A stretch of 64,000 nt of DNA, taken from the NCBI RefSeq assembly GCF_029637485.1, contig NZ_CP069128.1:1364001-1428000 (forward strand), given 5' to 3'. The stretch's first letter is position 1, and each line of letters starts with the position of its first letter. The stretch is from Sphingomonas sp. LHG3406-1. Lineage in GTDB: Bacteria; Pseudomonadota; Alphaproteobacteria; Sphingomonadales; Sphingomonadaceae. The notes below the pieces were generated by a model. That model searched no databases and had not been told where the DNA came from. It worked only from the letters and a program-made list of their open reading frames with translations. Position numbers and translations under genes: made by a program. Shown piece after piece: positions 35,872 to 45,046 of the stretch.

Positions 35872-37611
35872 TCAGCGCATCTCCTCTGCCGCTTCTACGC
35901 CCATCAGGGTCAGTCCGTTGCGGATCACCTGCGCAATTGCGTCGGCAAGGGCGAGACGTGCGGCACTCAGCGCCGGATCGCCCTCGATCAGGAAACGCCG
36001 GCCCGGATCGTCGTTGCCGCGGTTCCACAAAGCGTGGAAGGCGGCCGCCAGTTCGTAGAGGTAAAAGGCGATGCGGTGCGGCTCGTGCGCCACCGCGGCA
36101 CCCTCGACCACCCGCGGAAACTGGCTGGCGAAGCGCACCAGGCCGAGTTCCTCCGCGTCGAGCAGCGACAGGTCCGCCGCGCCGGTCGCAAGTCCGGCCT
36201 CGGCCGCCTTGCGCTTGAGGCTGGCGACGCGGGCATGGGCATATTGGACGTAGAAGACCGGATTGTCCTTCGACGCCTCGACCACGTGGGCGAAGTCGAA
36301 GTCGAGCATCGTGTCGGGGCGCTTGGTCAGCATGATGAAGCGGACCACGTCCTTGCCGACTTCCTGCACGACATCGGCGAGGGTGACGAAATTGCCCGCC
36401 CGCTTGCTCATCTTGACCGGCTCACCGGCGCGCAGCAGCTGCACCATCTGGACCAGCTTGACGTCGAGCGCGTCGCGCCCGGCCAGCGCCTCGACCGCCG
36501 CGCGGGTGCGCTTCACCGTTCCCGAATGGTCCGCGCCCCAGATGTTGATGAGGCTGTCCGACCGCTCGAGCTTCTGCAGGTGATAGGCGGCATCGACGCC
36601 GAAATAGGTCCAGCTCCCGTCCGACTTCTTCATCGGCCGGTCTTGGTCGTCGCCGAACTGGGTCGAACGGAACAGGGTCAGTTCGACCGGCTCCCAATCC
36701 TCGACCGACTTGCCCTTGGGGGCTTCCAGCACGCCTTCGTAGACGAGTCCCTTGTCGCGCAGCGCCGCCACGGCACGATCGGCCGCGCCGCTCGCCACCA
36801 CCGCGGCTTCGGAGGAGAAGAGGTCGTGCTCGACCCCGAGCAGGGCAAGGTCGTGGCGGATGAGGTCCATCATCGCCGACACCGTCTTCTGCTTGAACGC
36901 CTGCAGCCACTCGGCCTCCGGCTTGCCGACCATGGCGCTGCCGAACTCGGCCGCGAGCAGGGCGCCGACCGGCTTCAGATAGTCGCCCGGGTAGAGGCCC
37001 TCCGGAATGTCGCCGATGTCCTCGCCGAGCGCCTCGCGGTAGCGCAGGTGGGCCGAGCGGGCGAGCGTGTCGACCTGGCTCCCGGCGTCGTTGACGTAAT
37101 ATTCCTTGGTGACCTGGAAGCCCGCCGCCGCGAGCAGCCGGGCAAGCGCGTCGCCGACGACCGCGCCGCGGCAATGGCCCATGTGCATCGGGCCGGTCGG
37201 GTTGGCCGAGACATATTCGACGTTGACGCGCTGGCCCTGGCCGATGTCGCTGAGACCGTAGCGGTCGCCCTCGGCCGCGATGCGCCGGAGCTCCTCGCGC
37301 CAGACGTTCCCGTCCAGCCGCAGGTTGATGAAGCCGGGACCGGCGACCTCGACCGCGACAACGCCCGGAATGGCCTCGAGCTTCGGCACGAGCAGGGCGG
37401 CGAGCGCGCGCGGATTGGTGCCCGCGGGCTTGCCGAGGACCATCGCGGCATTGGTCGCGAGATCGCCGTGCGAGGCGTCGCGCGGCGGCTCGACCGTGAC
37501 ATTGTTGCGCGGCAGGCCGGCCGGCAGGCTGCCGGCTGCGGCAAGCTCGTCGATCGCCCGGTTCACGTGAGCGGTAAAGGTCTGGAAGAGGTTCAAGCTG
37601 GCGGCAATCAT
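35872..37611 (-). CDS. argS: arginyl-tRNA synthetase
   Basis: A class I synthetase of about 579 residues. HIGH-equivalent is in [17 protein letters not shown], the KMSK-equivalent in [11 protein letters not shown], and the N-terminal additional domain contains [20 protein letters not shown]-terminal anticodon-binding domain ends [13 protein letters not shown]. Start is uncertain: ATG at 37611 gives a family-like N-terminus; an ATG at 37635 adds eight residues with AAGGA too close to it. First gene of the argS-SPOR-SPOR-nagZ-scpA-scpB-tatABC operon. Confidence 0.92.
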   Translation of the reverse strand: MIAASLNLFQTFTAHVNRAIDELAAAGSLPAGLPRNNVTVEPPRDASHGDLATNAAMVLGKPAGTNPRALAALLVPKLEAIPGVVAVEVAGPGFINLRLDGNVWREELRRIAAEGDRYGLSDIGQGQRVNVEYVSANPTGPMHMGHCRGAVVGDALARLLAAAGFQVTKEYYVNDAGSQVDTLARSAHLRYREALGEDIGDIPEGLYPGDYLKPVGALLAAEFGSAMVGKPEAEWLQAFKQKTVSAMMDLIRHDLALLGVEHDLFSSEAAVVASGAADRAVAALRDKGLVYEGVLEAPKGKSVEDWEPVELTLFRSTQFGDDQDRPMKKSDGSWTYFGVDAAYHLQKLERSDSLINIWGADHSGTVKRTRAAVEALAGRDALDVKLVQMVQLLRAGEPVKMSKRAGNFVTLADVVQEVGKDVVRFIMLTKRPDTMLDFDFAHVVEASKDNPVFYVQYAHARVASLKRKAAEAGLATGAADLSLLDAEELGLVRFASQFPRVVEGAAVAHEPHRIAFYLYELAAAFHALWNRGNDDPGRRFLIEGDPALSAARLALADAIAQVIRNGLTLMGVEAAEEMR

Positions 37612-37701
37612 ATGAAATGTGTCAGGAAGAGACATGTCCTTACGCCAAGGCGGGCGCGCCAGTCACCCCCCGTTCAGCCGTTGTGCCGGAGGGGAACGTC
37701 C

Positions 37702-39072
37702 ATGCGACGCCTAGATCCGCTCAGCCGCTGGCTGATGCTCTTTCTCGCTGCCGTCTTTGCCGCAACCCAGCCGGCCGCCGCGCAGACGATCCTGAGGGAC
37801 AGCGAGACGGAGAAGCTCTTCGCCGACATGTCGAAGCCGCTGATCGAGGCGGCCCAGCTCGACCCCAAGAACGTCAAGATCGTCCTCATCAACGATCCCG
37901 AGATCAACGCCTTCGTGACCGCTGGACAGGCGGTCTATATCCATTCGGGCCTGATCACCCAGGCCGACAATGCCAATCAGGTGCAGGGCGTCATCGCCCA
38001 CGAGCTTGGGCACATCGCCGGTGGCCACGCGCTGCGCGGCGCGGAAGGTGCCAAGCAGGCGACCGGTATCAGCATCCTCAGCCTCGTGCTCGGCGGTCTG
38101 GCGATGGCGGCGGGCGCGGGCGACGCGGCGATGGGCGCGATGGCGCTCGGCCAGCAGGTGGCGCTCAGCCAGTTCCTTTCCTTTACCCGCGCGCAGGAGA
38201 CCAGCGCCGACCTCGCGGGCGCCGCCTATCTCGGCAGTGCCGGCATCTCCGGCCAGGGCTCGATCCAGTTCTTCAAGAAGCTGCAGAACCAGGAGTATCG
38301 GCTCGCCGTCTATGCGACCGACAGCTACAACCGCACCCATCCCCTGTCGTCCGAGCGCGTCGCCTCGCTGACCCAGCTCTACCAGAAGGACCCGGCCTGG
38401 AGCCGCCCGACCGACCCGGCGGTCGAGGCCCGGTTCCAGCGCGTGCGGGCCAAGCTGATCGGCTACATCAGCGACAAGGAAGCGGTGCTGCGCACCTATC
38501 CCAAGTCGGACACCAGCATCCCGGCCCATTATGCCCGCGCCTATGCATACCACCGCATGGGCGACCGGGATGCGGCGATCAAGGAAGCCGACGCCCTGCT
38601 CGCCACCGCGCCGCAGGACCCCTTCTATCTGGAGCTCAAGGGCCAGATCCTGCTCGAAAGCGGCCGACCGACGGAAGCGCTTGCGCCGCTGCGGGAGTCG
38701 GTGGCGCGGGCGCCGGACCAGCCGATGATCCAGGCGATGCTGGGGCATGCGCTGCTGGCAACAGAGAAGACCGACAATCTGTCCGAAGCCGAGCGGGTGC
38801 TCAAGGCGTCCATCGGGCGCGACAGCGAGCAGCCCTTCGCCTGGTATCAGCTCGGCATGATCTATTCCGCCAAGGGCGACCTTCCCCGCGCCGCGCTGGC
38901 GACGGCCGAGCGCTACAGCCTGCAGGGCGAACCGAAGCTCGCGCTCGCCAGTGCCGAGCGGGCGCTCAAGGGCATTCCGCAGGGCACCCCCGATTTCCTT
39001 CGCGCCCAGGACATTGCGATGGTATCCCGCGCGGAAGTGGAAAAGGATCGCAAGGGGCGGCGCAAGAAGTGA
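37702..39072 (+). CDS. periplasmic M48 metalloprotease with TPR repeats (BepA-like)
   Basis: A 456-residue exported protease. Signal peptide MRRLDPLSRWLMLFLAAVFA with AAAQ cleavage near 28; zinc site HELGH at 100-104 and a downstream ETSADLAG that supplies the third ligand; then TPR-type repeats over residues 260-440 (HYARAYAYHRMGDRDAAIKE, FAWYQLGMIYSAKGDLPRAA). BepA-like proteins proofread outer-membrane protein assembly. GGAGG precedes the ATG. The next gene starts inside its stop codon (GTGA), so the two are coupled. Confidence 0.88.
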   Translation: MRRLDPLSRWLMLFLAAVFAATQPAAAQTILRDSETEKLFADMSKPLIEAAQLDPKNVKIVLINDPEINAFVTAGQAVYIHSGLITQADNANQVQGVIAHELGHIAGGHALRGAEGAKQATGISILSLVLGGLAMAAGAGDAAMGAMALGQQVALSQFLSFTRAQETSADLAGAAYLGSAGISGQGSIQFFKKLQNQEYRLAVYATDSYNRTHPLSSERVASLTQLYQKDPAWSRPTDPAVEARFQRVRAKLIGYISDKEAVLRTYPKSDTSIPAHYARAYAYHRMGDRDAAIKEADALLATAPQDPFYLELKGQILLESGRPTEALAPLRESVARAPDQPMIQAMLGHALLATEKTDNLSEAERVLKASIGRDSEQPFAWYQLGMIYSAKGDLPRAALATAERYSLQGEPKLALASAERALKGIPQGTPDFLRAQDIAMVSRAEVEKDRKGRRKK

Positions 39073-39785
39073 GCGAGGGCAAAGGGGTAAGTGGCTGGGG
39101 CGCGGCACTGGTCGGCGCCGCCGGCGGTGCGGTGGCGACGGTCCTGCTGGGGATCGGCGCAGTGCAGAGCGGATGGGCCGACCGGCTGGTCCGCCAGGCG
39201 CTGATCGACAATCCGCAGGTGCTGATCGAGACCGCCGACGCGCTGAAGGCGCAGGAGCATGAGCCGGTCCTCGCCGCCAACCGCCAGTTCCTCGAGACGC
39301 CGTTCGGCTCTTCGTGGGAGGGCGCCAGCGACGGCGACGTCACCCTGGTTGAATTCTACGATTATGCCTGCGGCTATTGCAAAGCCTCCCTTCCGGTCAT
39401 CGACCGGCTGGTGAAGGAAGATCCGAAGCTCCGGGTCGTCTACCGCGAATTTCCCATCCTCGGGCCCGACAGCGAAGCGGCCGCCCGGCTCAGCCTGGCA
39501 GCGAGCAAGGCCGGCCGGCACAAGGCTTTCCACGACACGCTCTATGCCGCCGGCCGGCCGAGCCAGACGACGCTCACTCAGGCGGCGCAAGCCGTCGGGC
39601 TGCCCGCCGCCATCCCCACGAGCGCCGAGATCGACGCCGAACTCCGCCGCAACTTCCAGGTCGCGCAACAGCTCGGCGCCAGCGGCACGCCCATGTTCAT
39701 TGTCGGCGACAAGGTGTTCAACGGCGCGGTCGGCTATGACTTGCTCAAGACGGCGATCGAGGAGGCCCGGGCCAAGCGGGGCTGA
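39069..39785 (+). CDS. DsbA-family thiol oxidoreductase/isomerase, membrane anchored
   Basis: A 238-residue protein starting at a GTG (39069). N-terminal membrane anchor (about residues 10-35), a short dimerisation-like segment (LVRQALIDNPQVLIETADAL), then a thioredoxin fold with active site CGYC (Cys101, Cys104) and cis-Pro in SGTPMFIVG. The layout is like ScsC/Com1 proteins in alphaproteobacteria. Coupled to the M48 protease; both work on folding and quality control of envelope proteins. Confidence 0.85.
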   Translation: MSEGKGVSGWGAALVGAAGGAVATVLLGIGAVQSGWADRLVRQALIDNPQVLIETADALKAQEHEPVLAANRQFLETPFGSSWEGASDGDVTLVEFYDYACGYCKASLPVIDRLVKEDPKLRVVYREFPILGPDSEAAARLSLAASKAGRHKAFHDTLYAAGRPSQTTLTQAAQAVGLPAAIPTSAEIDAELRRNFQVAQQLGASGTPMFIVGDKVFNGAVGYDLLKTAIEEARAKRG

Positions 39786-39813
39786 TCCCCGGCTCGCGGC
39801 CCTGGATGGCGCC

Positions 39814-40071
39814 ATGAACCTCGACGACCTTCTGCACCGTACCTTCGGCACCGCCGACCTGTCTGCCATCCCGCCCGATGCCCTGGAAGCCGGGACCGAG
39901 CGGCTGGCGGTAGACCTCGGGCTCGAGACCGATCGCGACCGGCGCTTCGCCCTATGGTCACTGCTCTACATATTGGGACGCGCGCCGGACCTTGACGTGG
40001 CCTTTCCGGATGCGGCGGACCGGGATGCGGCGCGCAACTTCATGAACCTGATCGCGGCCACGCAGGGCTGA
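39814..40071 (+). CDS. 85-residue conserved-looking hypothetical protein
   Basis: ATG at 39814, TGA at 40069-40071, 28 bp after the DsbA-like gene. Acidic, helical (LDDLLHRTFGTADLSAIPPD, RFALWSLLYILGRAPDLDVA, ARNFMNLIAATQG), no membrane segment or signal. Codon use fits the neighbours. I do not recognise the family. Probably the last gene of the protease operon. Confidence 0.6.
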   Translation: MNLDDLLHRTFGTADLSAIPPDALEAGTERLAVDLGLETDRDRRFALWSLLYILGRAPDLDVAFPDAADRDAARNFMNLIAATQG

Positions 40072-40123
40072 GCGGCGACGTCACGAGGTGGAGGCTGTCC
40101 TGCGTGGCGCCCGACGTCGCCGC
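40072..40123. terminator. inverted repeat between convergent genes
   Basis: GCGGCGACGTC (40072-40082) and GACGTCGCCGC (40113-40123) are perfect 11-bp complements around a 30-nt loop, starting one base after the stop codon of the 85-residue gene and ending 31 bp from the ihfB stop. Position suggests termination in both directions, though there is no T-run. Confidence 0.5.
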
Positions 40124-40154
40124 GGGACTGCGCTTGGACGCTGCGGCGGCGTAG

Positions 40155-40451
40155 CTATTCGGCGGTGACTTCGCCGAGGTTCAGCCGTTCGCGCATTTCC
40201 TTGCCCGGCTTGAAGTAAGGCACCTTCTTCGCGTCGACTTCGACCTGCTCGCCGGTACGCGGGTTGCGGCCGGTGCGGGCGTCGCGCTGGCGGGTCGAAA
40301 AGGCGCCGAAGCCGCGCAGCTCGACCCGGCCGCCCTTGGCGAGCTGGGCCGTGATCTCGTTGAAGATGCCGGTGACGACCACTTCGATCTCGCGCTGGGT
40401 GAGATCGGGAAAGTCGTGGCAGAGCTTCTGCACCAATTCCGAACGGATCAT
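40155..40451 (-). CDS. ihfB: integration host factor beta subunit
   Basis: A 98-residue HU/IHF-family DNA-bending protein. [20 protein letters not shown] then [49 protein letters not shown] and [15 protein letters not shown] are classic IhfB. Acts as a heterodimer with IhfA. It follows rpsA, the same order (rpsA-ihfB) as in many Proteobacteria. Confidence 0.95.
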   Translation of the reverse strand: MIRSELVQKLCHDFPDLTQREIEVVVTGIFNEITAQLAKGGRVELRGFGAFSTRQRDARTGRNPRTGEQVEVDAKKVPYFKPGKEMRERLNLGEVTAE

Positions 40452-40603
40452 CGCGTCCCCGCTTGATTGCTTGACCGGCAGGCCCGCTGGACCCGCTTAC
40501 GCTGTCACTCACGGGCCCCCACCCGCGAAACACAAGCTGTCAGATGTTGAACCCTACCGCAAGTGCCCGCGCACTAAGGTTAAATCCTGCTTGTCGGGAG
40601 AAG

Positions 40604-40653
40604 GCACGGCCCCTCCCCTGCCGTTCGGCCGTGCGGACCGAGGACAGGGGAGG
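40604..40653 (-). other. two interlocking stems in the rpsA 3' region
   Basis: Stem A: GCACGGCC (40604-40611) with GGCCGTGC (40627-40634). Stem B: CCTCCCCTG (40612-40620) with CAGGGGAGG (40645-40653). B's left arm lies in A's loop, so the stems either alternate or form an H-type pseudoknot. The structure begins 10 bp after the rpsA stop on the transcribed strand. Confidence 0.55.
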
Positions 40654-40663
40654 AGCATGGTGC

Positions 40664-42373
40664 TTACTTCTTGTTGGCGCGCTCGAGAGCCGCGCCGAGG
40701 ATGTCGCCGAGCGACGCACCCGAGTCGGACGAGCCGTACTGGGCGACGGCCTGCTTCTCCTCGGCGATCTGCATCGCCTTGATCGAGAAGGTCGGCTTCT
40801 TGCTGCGGTCGGTACCGGTGACCTGGGCGTCGAACTTCTGGCCGACCTGGAAACGCTCCGGACGCTGCTCGTCGCGGTCGCGGCCGAGATCCGAGCGCTT
40901 GATGAAGCCGGTCGGACCATCGTCGCCGACCTGAACGGTGAGACCACCGTCCATGACTTCGAGCACGGTAACGGTCTTGACCTCGCCCTTGCGGGTGCCG
41001 TCGCCACCGGTCGCGCCGGCGGCAACGACGCCGCCACGCTCGAGCTGCTTCATGCCGAGGCTGATGCGCTCCTTTTCGACGTCGACGTCGAGCACGACCG
41101 CCTGGACGGTCTCACCCTTGCGGTGAAGCTGCAGCGCTTCCTCGCCCGACACGCCCCAGGCGATGTCCGACATGTGGACCATGCCGTCGACGTCGCCGTC
41201 GAGACCGATAAACAGGCCGAACTCGGTGGCGTTCTTGACTTCGCCCTCGACCTGGCTGCCGACCGGATGCTTCTCGGCGAAGTCGTTCCACGGGTTGGTC
41301 TGGGCCTGCTTGAGGCCGAGGCTGATGCGGCGCTTCTCGCCGTCGACCTCGAGGACCTTGACCTCGACTTCCTGGCTGGTGCTGACGATCTTGCCCGGGT
41401 GGACGTTCTTCTTGGTCCAGCTCATCTCCGAGACGTGGACGAGGCCCTCGATGCCGGCTTCCAGCTCGACGAAGGCACCATATTCGGTGATGTTCGTCAC
41501 GCGGCCCTGGAACACGCCGCCGACCGGATACTTGGCGGTGGCGCCTTCCCACGGATCGCTCTCGAGCTGCTTCATGCCGAGGCTGATGCGCTGGGTGTCG
41601 CGGTTGATGCGGATGATCTGCACCTTCACGCTGCCACCGATCTCGAGCACCTCGCTCGGGTGGTTGACGCGCTTGTAGCTGATGTCGGTAACGTGCAGCA
41701 GGCCGTCGATGCCGCCGAGGTCGACGAAGGCACCATAATCGGTGATGTTCTTGACCACGCCGTCGATGACCTGACCCTCGGCCAGGCTCTGGATGAGGCC
41801 CGAACGCTGCTCGGCGCGGGTCTCTTCGAGGATGGCCCGACGCGACACGACGATGTTGCCGCGGCGACGATCCATCTTGAGGATCTGGAACGGCTGCGGG
41901 AGATCCATCAGCGGCTGGACGTCGCGGACCGGACGAATGTCCACCTGCGAACCCGGAAGGAAGGCGACGGCGCCGCCGAGGTCGACAGTGAAGCCGCCCT
42001 TGACGCGGCCGAAGATGACACCCTCGACGCGCTTCTCGGCAGCGAACTCGCCCTCGAGCTTGTCCCAGGCGGCTTCGCGGCGGGCGCGGTCGCGGCTGAG
42101 CATCGCTTCGCCCTGCGAATTCTCGACGCGATCAACGAACACTTCGACCTGGTCGCCGACCTTCAGCTCGGCCTTCTGGCCGGGGGCAGCGAACTCGCGC
42201 AGCGGAACGCGGCCCTCGCTCTTGAGGCCGACGTCGATCACCGCGAGGTCGTTTTCGATTCCAGTGACGGTGCCGATGACGACGCGGCCCTCGAAGGCCT
42301 CGTTCTCGCCGCCGAGGCTCTCGTTGAGGAGCGCGGCGAAATCGTCACGGGTGGGATTGGCAACAGTGGCCAT
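40664..42373 (-). CDS. rpsA: 30S ribosomal protein S1
   Basis: A 569-residue protein with six S1 RNA-binding repeats; conserved cores are visible, for example VIDGVVKNITDYGAFVDLGG, GRVTNITEYGAFVELEAGIE, and the recurring RRISLGLKQ/RISLGMKQLE ends. S1 recruits mRNA to the 30S subunit. ATG at 42373 (MATVANPTRDDFAALLNE). The 258-bp gap to sppA should contain its promoter and leader. Confidence 0.95.
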   Translation of the reverse strand: MATVANPTRDDFAALLNESLGGENEAFEGRVVIGTVTGIENDLAVIDVGLKSEGRVPLREFAAPGQKAELKVGDQVEVFVDRVENSQGEAMLSRDRARREAAWDKLEGEFAAEKRVEGVIFGRVKGGFTVDLGGAVAFLPGSQVDIRPVRDVQPLMDLPQPFQILKMDRRRGNIVVSRRAILEETRAEQRSGLIQSLAEGQVIDGVVKNITDYGAFVDLGGIDGLLHVTDISYKRVNHPSEVLEIGGSVKVQIIRINRDTQRISLGMKQLESDPWEGATAKYPVGGVFQGRVTNITEYGAFVELEAGIEGLVHVSEMSWTKKNVHPGKIVSTSQEVEVKVLEVDGEKRRISLGLKQAQTNPWNDFAEKHPVGSQVEGEVKNATEFGLFIGLDGDVDGMVHMSDIAWGVSGEEALQLHRKGETVQAVVLDVDVEKERISLGMKQLERGGVVAAGATGGDGTRKGEVKTVTVLEVMDGGLTVQVGDDGPTGFIKRSDLGRDRDEQRPERFQVGQKFDAQVTGTDRSKKPTFSIKAMQIAEEKQAVAQYGSSDSGASLGDILGAALERANKK

Positions 42374-42631
42374 AAAGTCAGGCAGTCCTTCTCGTGCTCG
42401 GTCAAGTTTGCCGCCAGCCTTCCCGTGTCGGGCAGGCTTTCCATCAGGCGGACCTGGCAAGCGTTGGATTATAACCGTGCCGCCGCCCCATGCGGAGGAC
42501 ACGGGCCTGCCGGGCAAAGTGCCGGGCGCCGCTCGGACCGAGTGCCTGCCTGGTGAAGGACGGTGCAGCTTGACGGGCGACGTCCGGGCGAAGCTCTGCC
42601 CGAAAGACGCCGCGCCCTTAGCGCAAGTGCC

Positions 42632-44500
42632 TCAGGAGAGCAAGGTAAGCAGGCGTGCGAACCAGCCGGACGGAGGGGCCGCGACTACGGGCGCGCTTTC
42701 GACCGGACCGCAGGCAAGGCAGCGGGCCTGGATGGTCGGGCCGGAGACGAGCAGCTCGACCTCGCGCAGGGCGGCGAGCGCGAGCATGTCCGGGCGGGCG
42801 CGCAGGCTGGCGAAGGGATCGTCCTCCTCGGCGCTGTCCTCATCGTCGCGGAGCAGCCCGGCGAGTTCCGAACGCCAGCTCTTCTTGCGCTCAAGATAGG
42901 TGACGCCGCGATTGTCCTGATCGAGCTTGGCCAGCTCGGCCGCCTTAGCGATCGCCTCCTCCATGCCGCCGAACTGGTCGACGAGCCCGACCTGCCGCGC
43001 CTGCCCGCCCGACCACACCCGGCCCTGACCGATGGCGTCCACCTGCTGCGGGGTCTTCCTGCGCGCTTCGGCGACGATACCGAGAAACTTGCCGTAGATG
43101 CTCTCGACGCCGAGCTGGATCAGCTCGCTCGCCTGCGGGCTCGGCCCGTTGAGGAGGTCGGGCTCGCCGGACAGCGGCGTGGTCTTCACGCCGTCGGCTG
43201 CGATGCCGAGCTTCTGGAGCGAGCCCTGGAAGCTCGGAAGGATGCCGAACACGCCGATCGAGCCGGTGATGGTCGAGGGCTCCGCGACGATATGGTTGGC
43301 GGCGGTGGCGACCCAGTAGCCGCCGCTGGCCGCCACGTTGCCCATCGAGGCGACGACGGGGATGTTCTTCTTGCGAGCGGCGAGCAGCGCCTGGCGAATG
43401 CGCTCCGACGCGAGCGCCGAGCCACCGGGCGAGTCGATGCGGACGACCAGCGCCTTGATGCGCTCGTCGCGAAGGCCCTTCTCGATCGACTCCGCGATAC
43501 TGTCGCCGCCCGCAGTACCGAGCGGCGCGCGGCCATCGACGATGTTGCCGGCGACTGTCACCACCCCGATCGGCCCGCCCTCCTTCATCGCCGGGCGGAC
43601 TTCGGCGGCGATGTAGCGATCAAGACGGATGCGCTTGAAGCCGGCGGGCGACCTGTCGTCGGCACCGCCAAGTTCGGCGAGACGGGCCTGGAAGGCCTGG
43701 CGCTCGCCGACCTTGTCGACCAGCCTGGCGGCCTGGGCAGCGGCGGCGAAGTCTCCGCGGGCGGAGCGGACCAGCGCCGCGGGATTGGTGAGCGCGGCAT
43801 TGATGTTCGCCTGTGGACGCGCCTTCACGACGTCGTCGCGCCAGGTCTCGAACAGGGATGAAGCGAGCCCCTGCGCATTCTGACGTGCCTCGGGGCTCAT
43901 GTCGGAACGGGTGAAGGGCTCGACCGCGCTCTTGTAGGTGCCGACCCGGTAGACGTTGGCGGTCACTCCGAGCTTCTCCAGCAGGCCGGCGAAATAAAGG
44001 TTGTTACCGCCGGGGCCGGACAGTTGGACCACCCCCATCGGGTTGAGCCAGATTTCCCCGGCATGGGCGGCGAGCTGATAGCCGTCGTCGCTGTAGCCGG
44101 TCGCATAGGCGAGGACCGGCTTGCCGCTGCGCTTCACCGCATCGAGCGCCTCGCCGAGGTCGGCGATGACGGTCTGTCCGGCGGAGAAACCGTCGAGGTC
44201 GAGCGCAACCGCCTTGACCCGTTCGTCATCCCTGGCCTTGAGCAGCGCCGCGCGGACGTCGCGCAGGGCATGCTGGGTCGGGACGGACCCGCCGCCCGCC
44301 AGCGCGAAGGCGTCCTGCTCGGCCGGCTGCTCGACCACGCCGGCACGCAGGTTGAGGTGGAGCACGCCCTCGGCCACCGTCGGGGCCGGCCGGGCCGACA
44401 GCAGGGCGTAGAGGCCCGCGAAGAAGAGGATCATGAACAGGAGGACGAGCGCGTCCTTGATCCCGACCAGCAGGTTCCAGATCGCCTTCAGCACGCGCAT
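42632..44500 (-). CDS. sppA: signal peptide peptidase SppA, 67-kDa type
   Basis: A 622-residue membrane protease degrading cleaved signal peptides. N-terminal membrane helix at about residues 15-35, then two tandem Clp-like domains. Catalytic Lys190 (RVGTYKSAVEPF) and Ser392 (NVAASGGYWVAT) correspond to Lys209/Ser409 of the E. coli enzyme. Preceded on the same strand by csaA with a hairpin in the gap. Confidence 0.93.
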   Translation of the reverse strand: MRVLKAIWNLLVGIKDALVLLFMILFFAGLYALLSARPAPTVAEGVLHLNLRAGVVEQPAEQDAFALAGGGSVPTQHALRDVRAALLKARDDERVKAVALDLDGFSAGQTVIADLGEALDAVKRSGKPVLAYATGYSDDGYQLAAHAGEIWLNPMGVVQLSGPGGNNLYFAGLLEKLGVTANVYRVGTYKSAVEPFTRSDMSPEARQNAQGLASSLFETWRDDVVKARPQANINAALTNPAALVRSARGDFAAAAQAARLVDKVGERQAFQARLAELGGADDRSPAGFKRIRLDRYIAAEVRPAMKEGGPIGVVTVAGNIVDGRAPLGTAGGDSIAESIEKGLRDERIKALVVRIDSPGGSALASERIRQALLAARKKNIPVVASMGNVAASGGYWVATAANHIVAEPSTITGSIGVFGILPSFQGSLQKLGIAADGVKTTPLSGEPDLLNGPSPQASELIQLGVESIYGKFLGIVAEARRKTPQQVDAIGQGRVWSGGQARQVGLVDQFGGMEEAIAKAAELAKLDQDNRGVTYLERKKSWRSELAGLLRDDEDSAEEDDPFASLRARPDMLALAALREVELLVSGPTIQARCLACGPVESAPVVAAPPSGWFARLLTLLS

Positions 44501-44684
44501 GTTCGTCTCGACCCCGCTTCGTTGCGGTGGTGAGATAGTGGGCCGGAGGGCAGAGGGGAAGCGGCACGCCGTTCACCGCCCCACATGAAGGAGCCGGCGC
44601 GGAAGACGCGTGAGGTACCTTCGTCGCAGGCGTTTCCAGAAGAAGTAGGCGGCAGCCATCCGCCATCCGCAGCGCGTAGGCCAC

Positions 44685-44703
44685 CTCCCCCTTCACGGGG
44701 GAG
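44685..44703 (-). terminator. hairpin after csaA
   Basis: CTCCCCC and GGGGGAG form a 7-bp stem with loop TTCAC, 8 bp after the csaA stop. No T-run on the minus strand, so termination is uncertain; it may equally be a dispersed repeat. Confidence 0.4.
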
Positions 44704-44710
44704 CGAGCCG

Positions 44711-45046
44711 TCAGTGCATCCGCGCGCCGTTCGGCACGTCGTGATCAGGCGACAGCAGGGAGATCCGCCCCTGCGCGTCGCTCACTCCGAGCACCAGCAC
44801 CTCGCTCATGAACGGCCCGATCTGGCGCGGGGCGAAATTGGTGACGGCGACGACCTGCCGGCCGACCAGCTCCTCCGGCGCGTAGAGGGTGGTGATCTGG
44901 GCGGAACTCCGCCGGGTGCCGATGGCGGGGCCGAAGTCGATGGTCAGCTTGATGGCGGGCTCTCGCGCTTCCGGGAAAGGCTCCGCGGCGATGATGGTGC
45001 CGGCGTGGATCTCGACCTTGAGGAAGTCGTCGAAGGGGATGGTCAT
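44711..45046 (-). CDS. csaA: CsaA-type tRNA-binding domain protein
   Basis: A 111-residue OB-fold protein. DFLKVEIHAGTIIAAEPFPE, KLTIDFGPAIGTRRSSAQIT and VVAVTNFAPRQIGPFMSEVL match CsaA, the EMAP-like domain thought to act as an export chaperone or tRNA-binding factor. The ATG at 45046 overlaps the stop of the methyltransferase-like gene by 4 bp. Confidence 0.9.
   Translation of the reverse strand: MTIPFDDFLKVEIHAGTIIAAEPFPEAREPAIKLTIDFGPAIGTRRSSAQITTLYAPEELVGRQVVAVTNFAPRQIGPFMSEVLVLGVSDAQGRISLLSPDHDVPNGARMH

Noticed and set aside
36034-37700. Long plus-strand open frame opposite argS joined to the M48 protease
   Set aside because: Shadow of argS. The protease has its own signal peptide and GGAGG-preceded ATG at 37702.
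42468-42473. TATAAT-like -10 box upstream of rpsA on the minus strand
   Set aside because: Good -10 match but no acceptable -35 at 16-18 nt, so I do not call a promoter.
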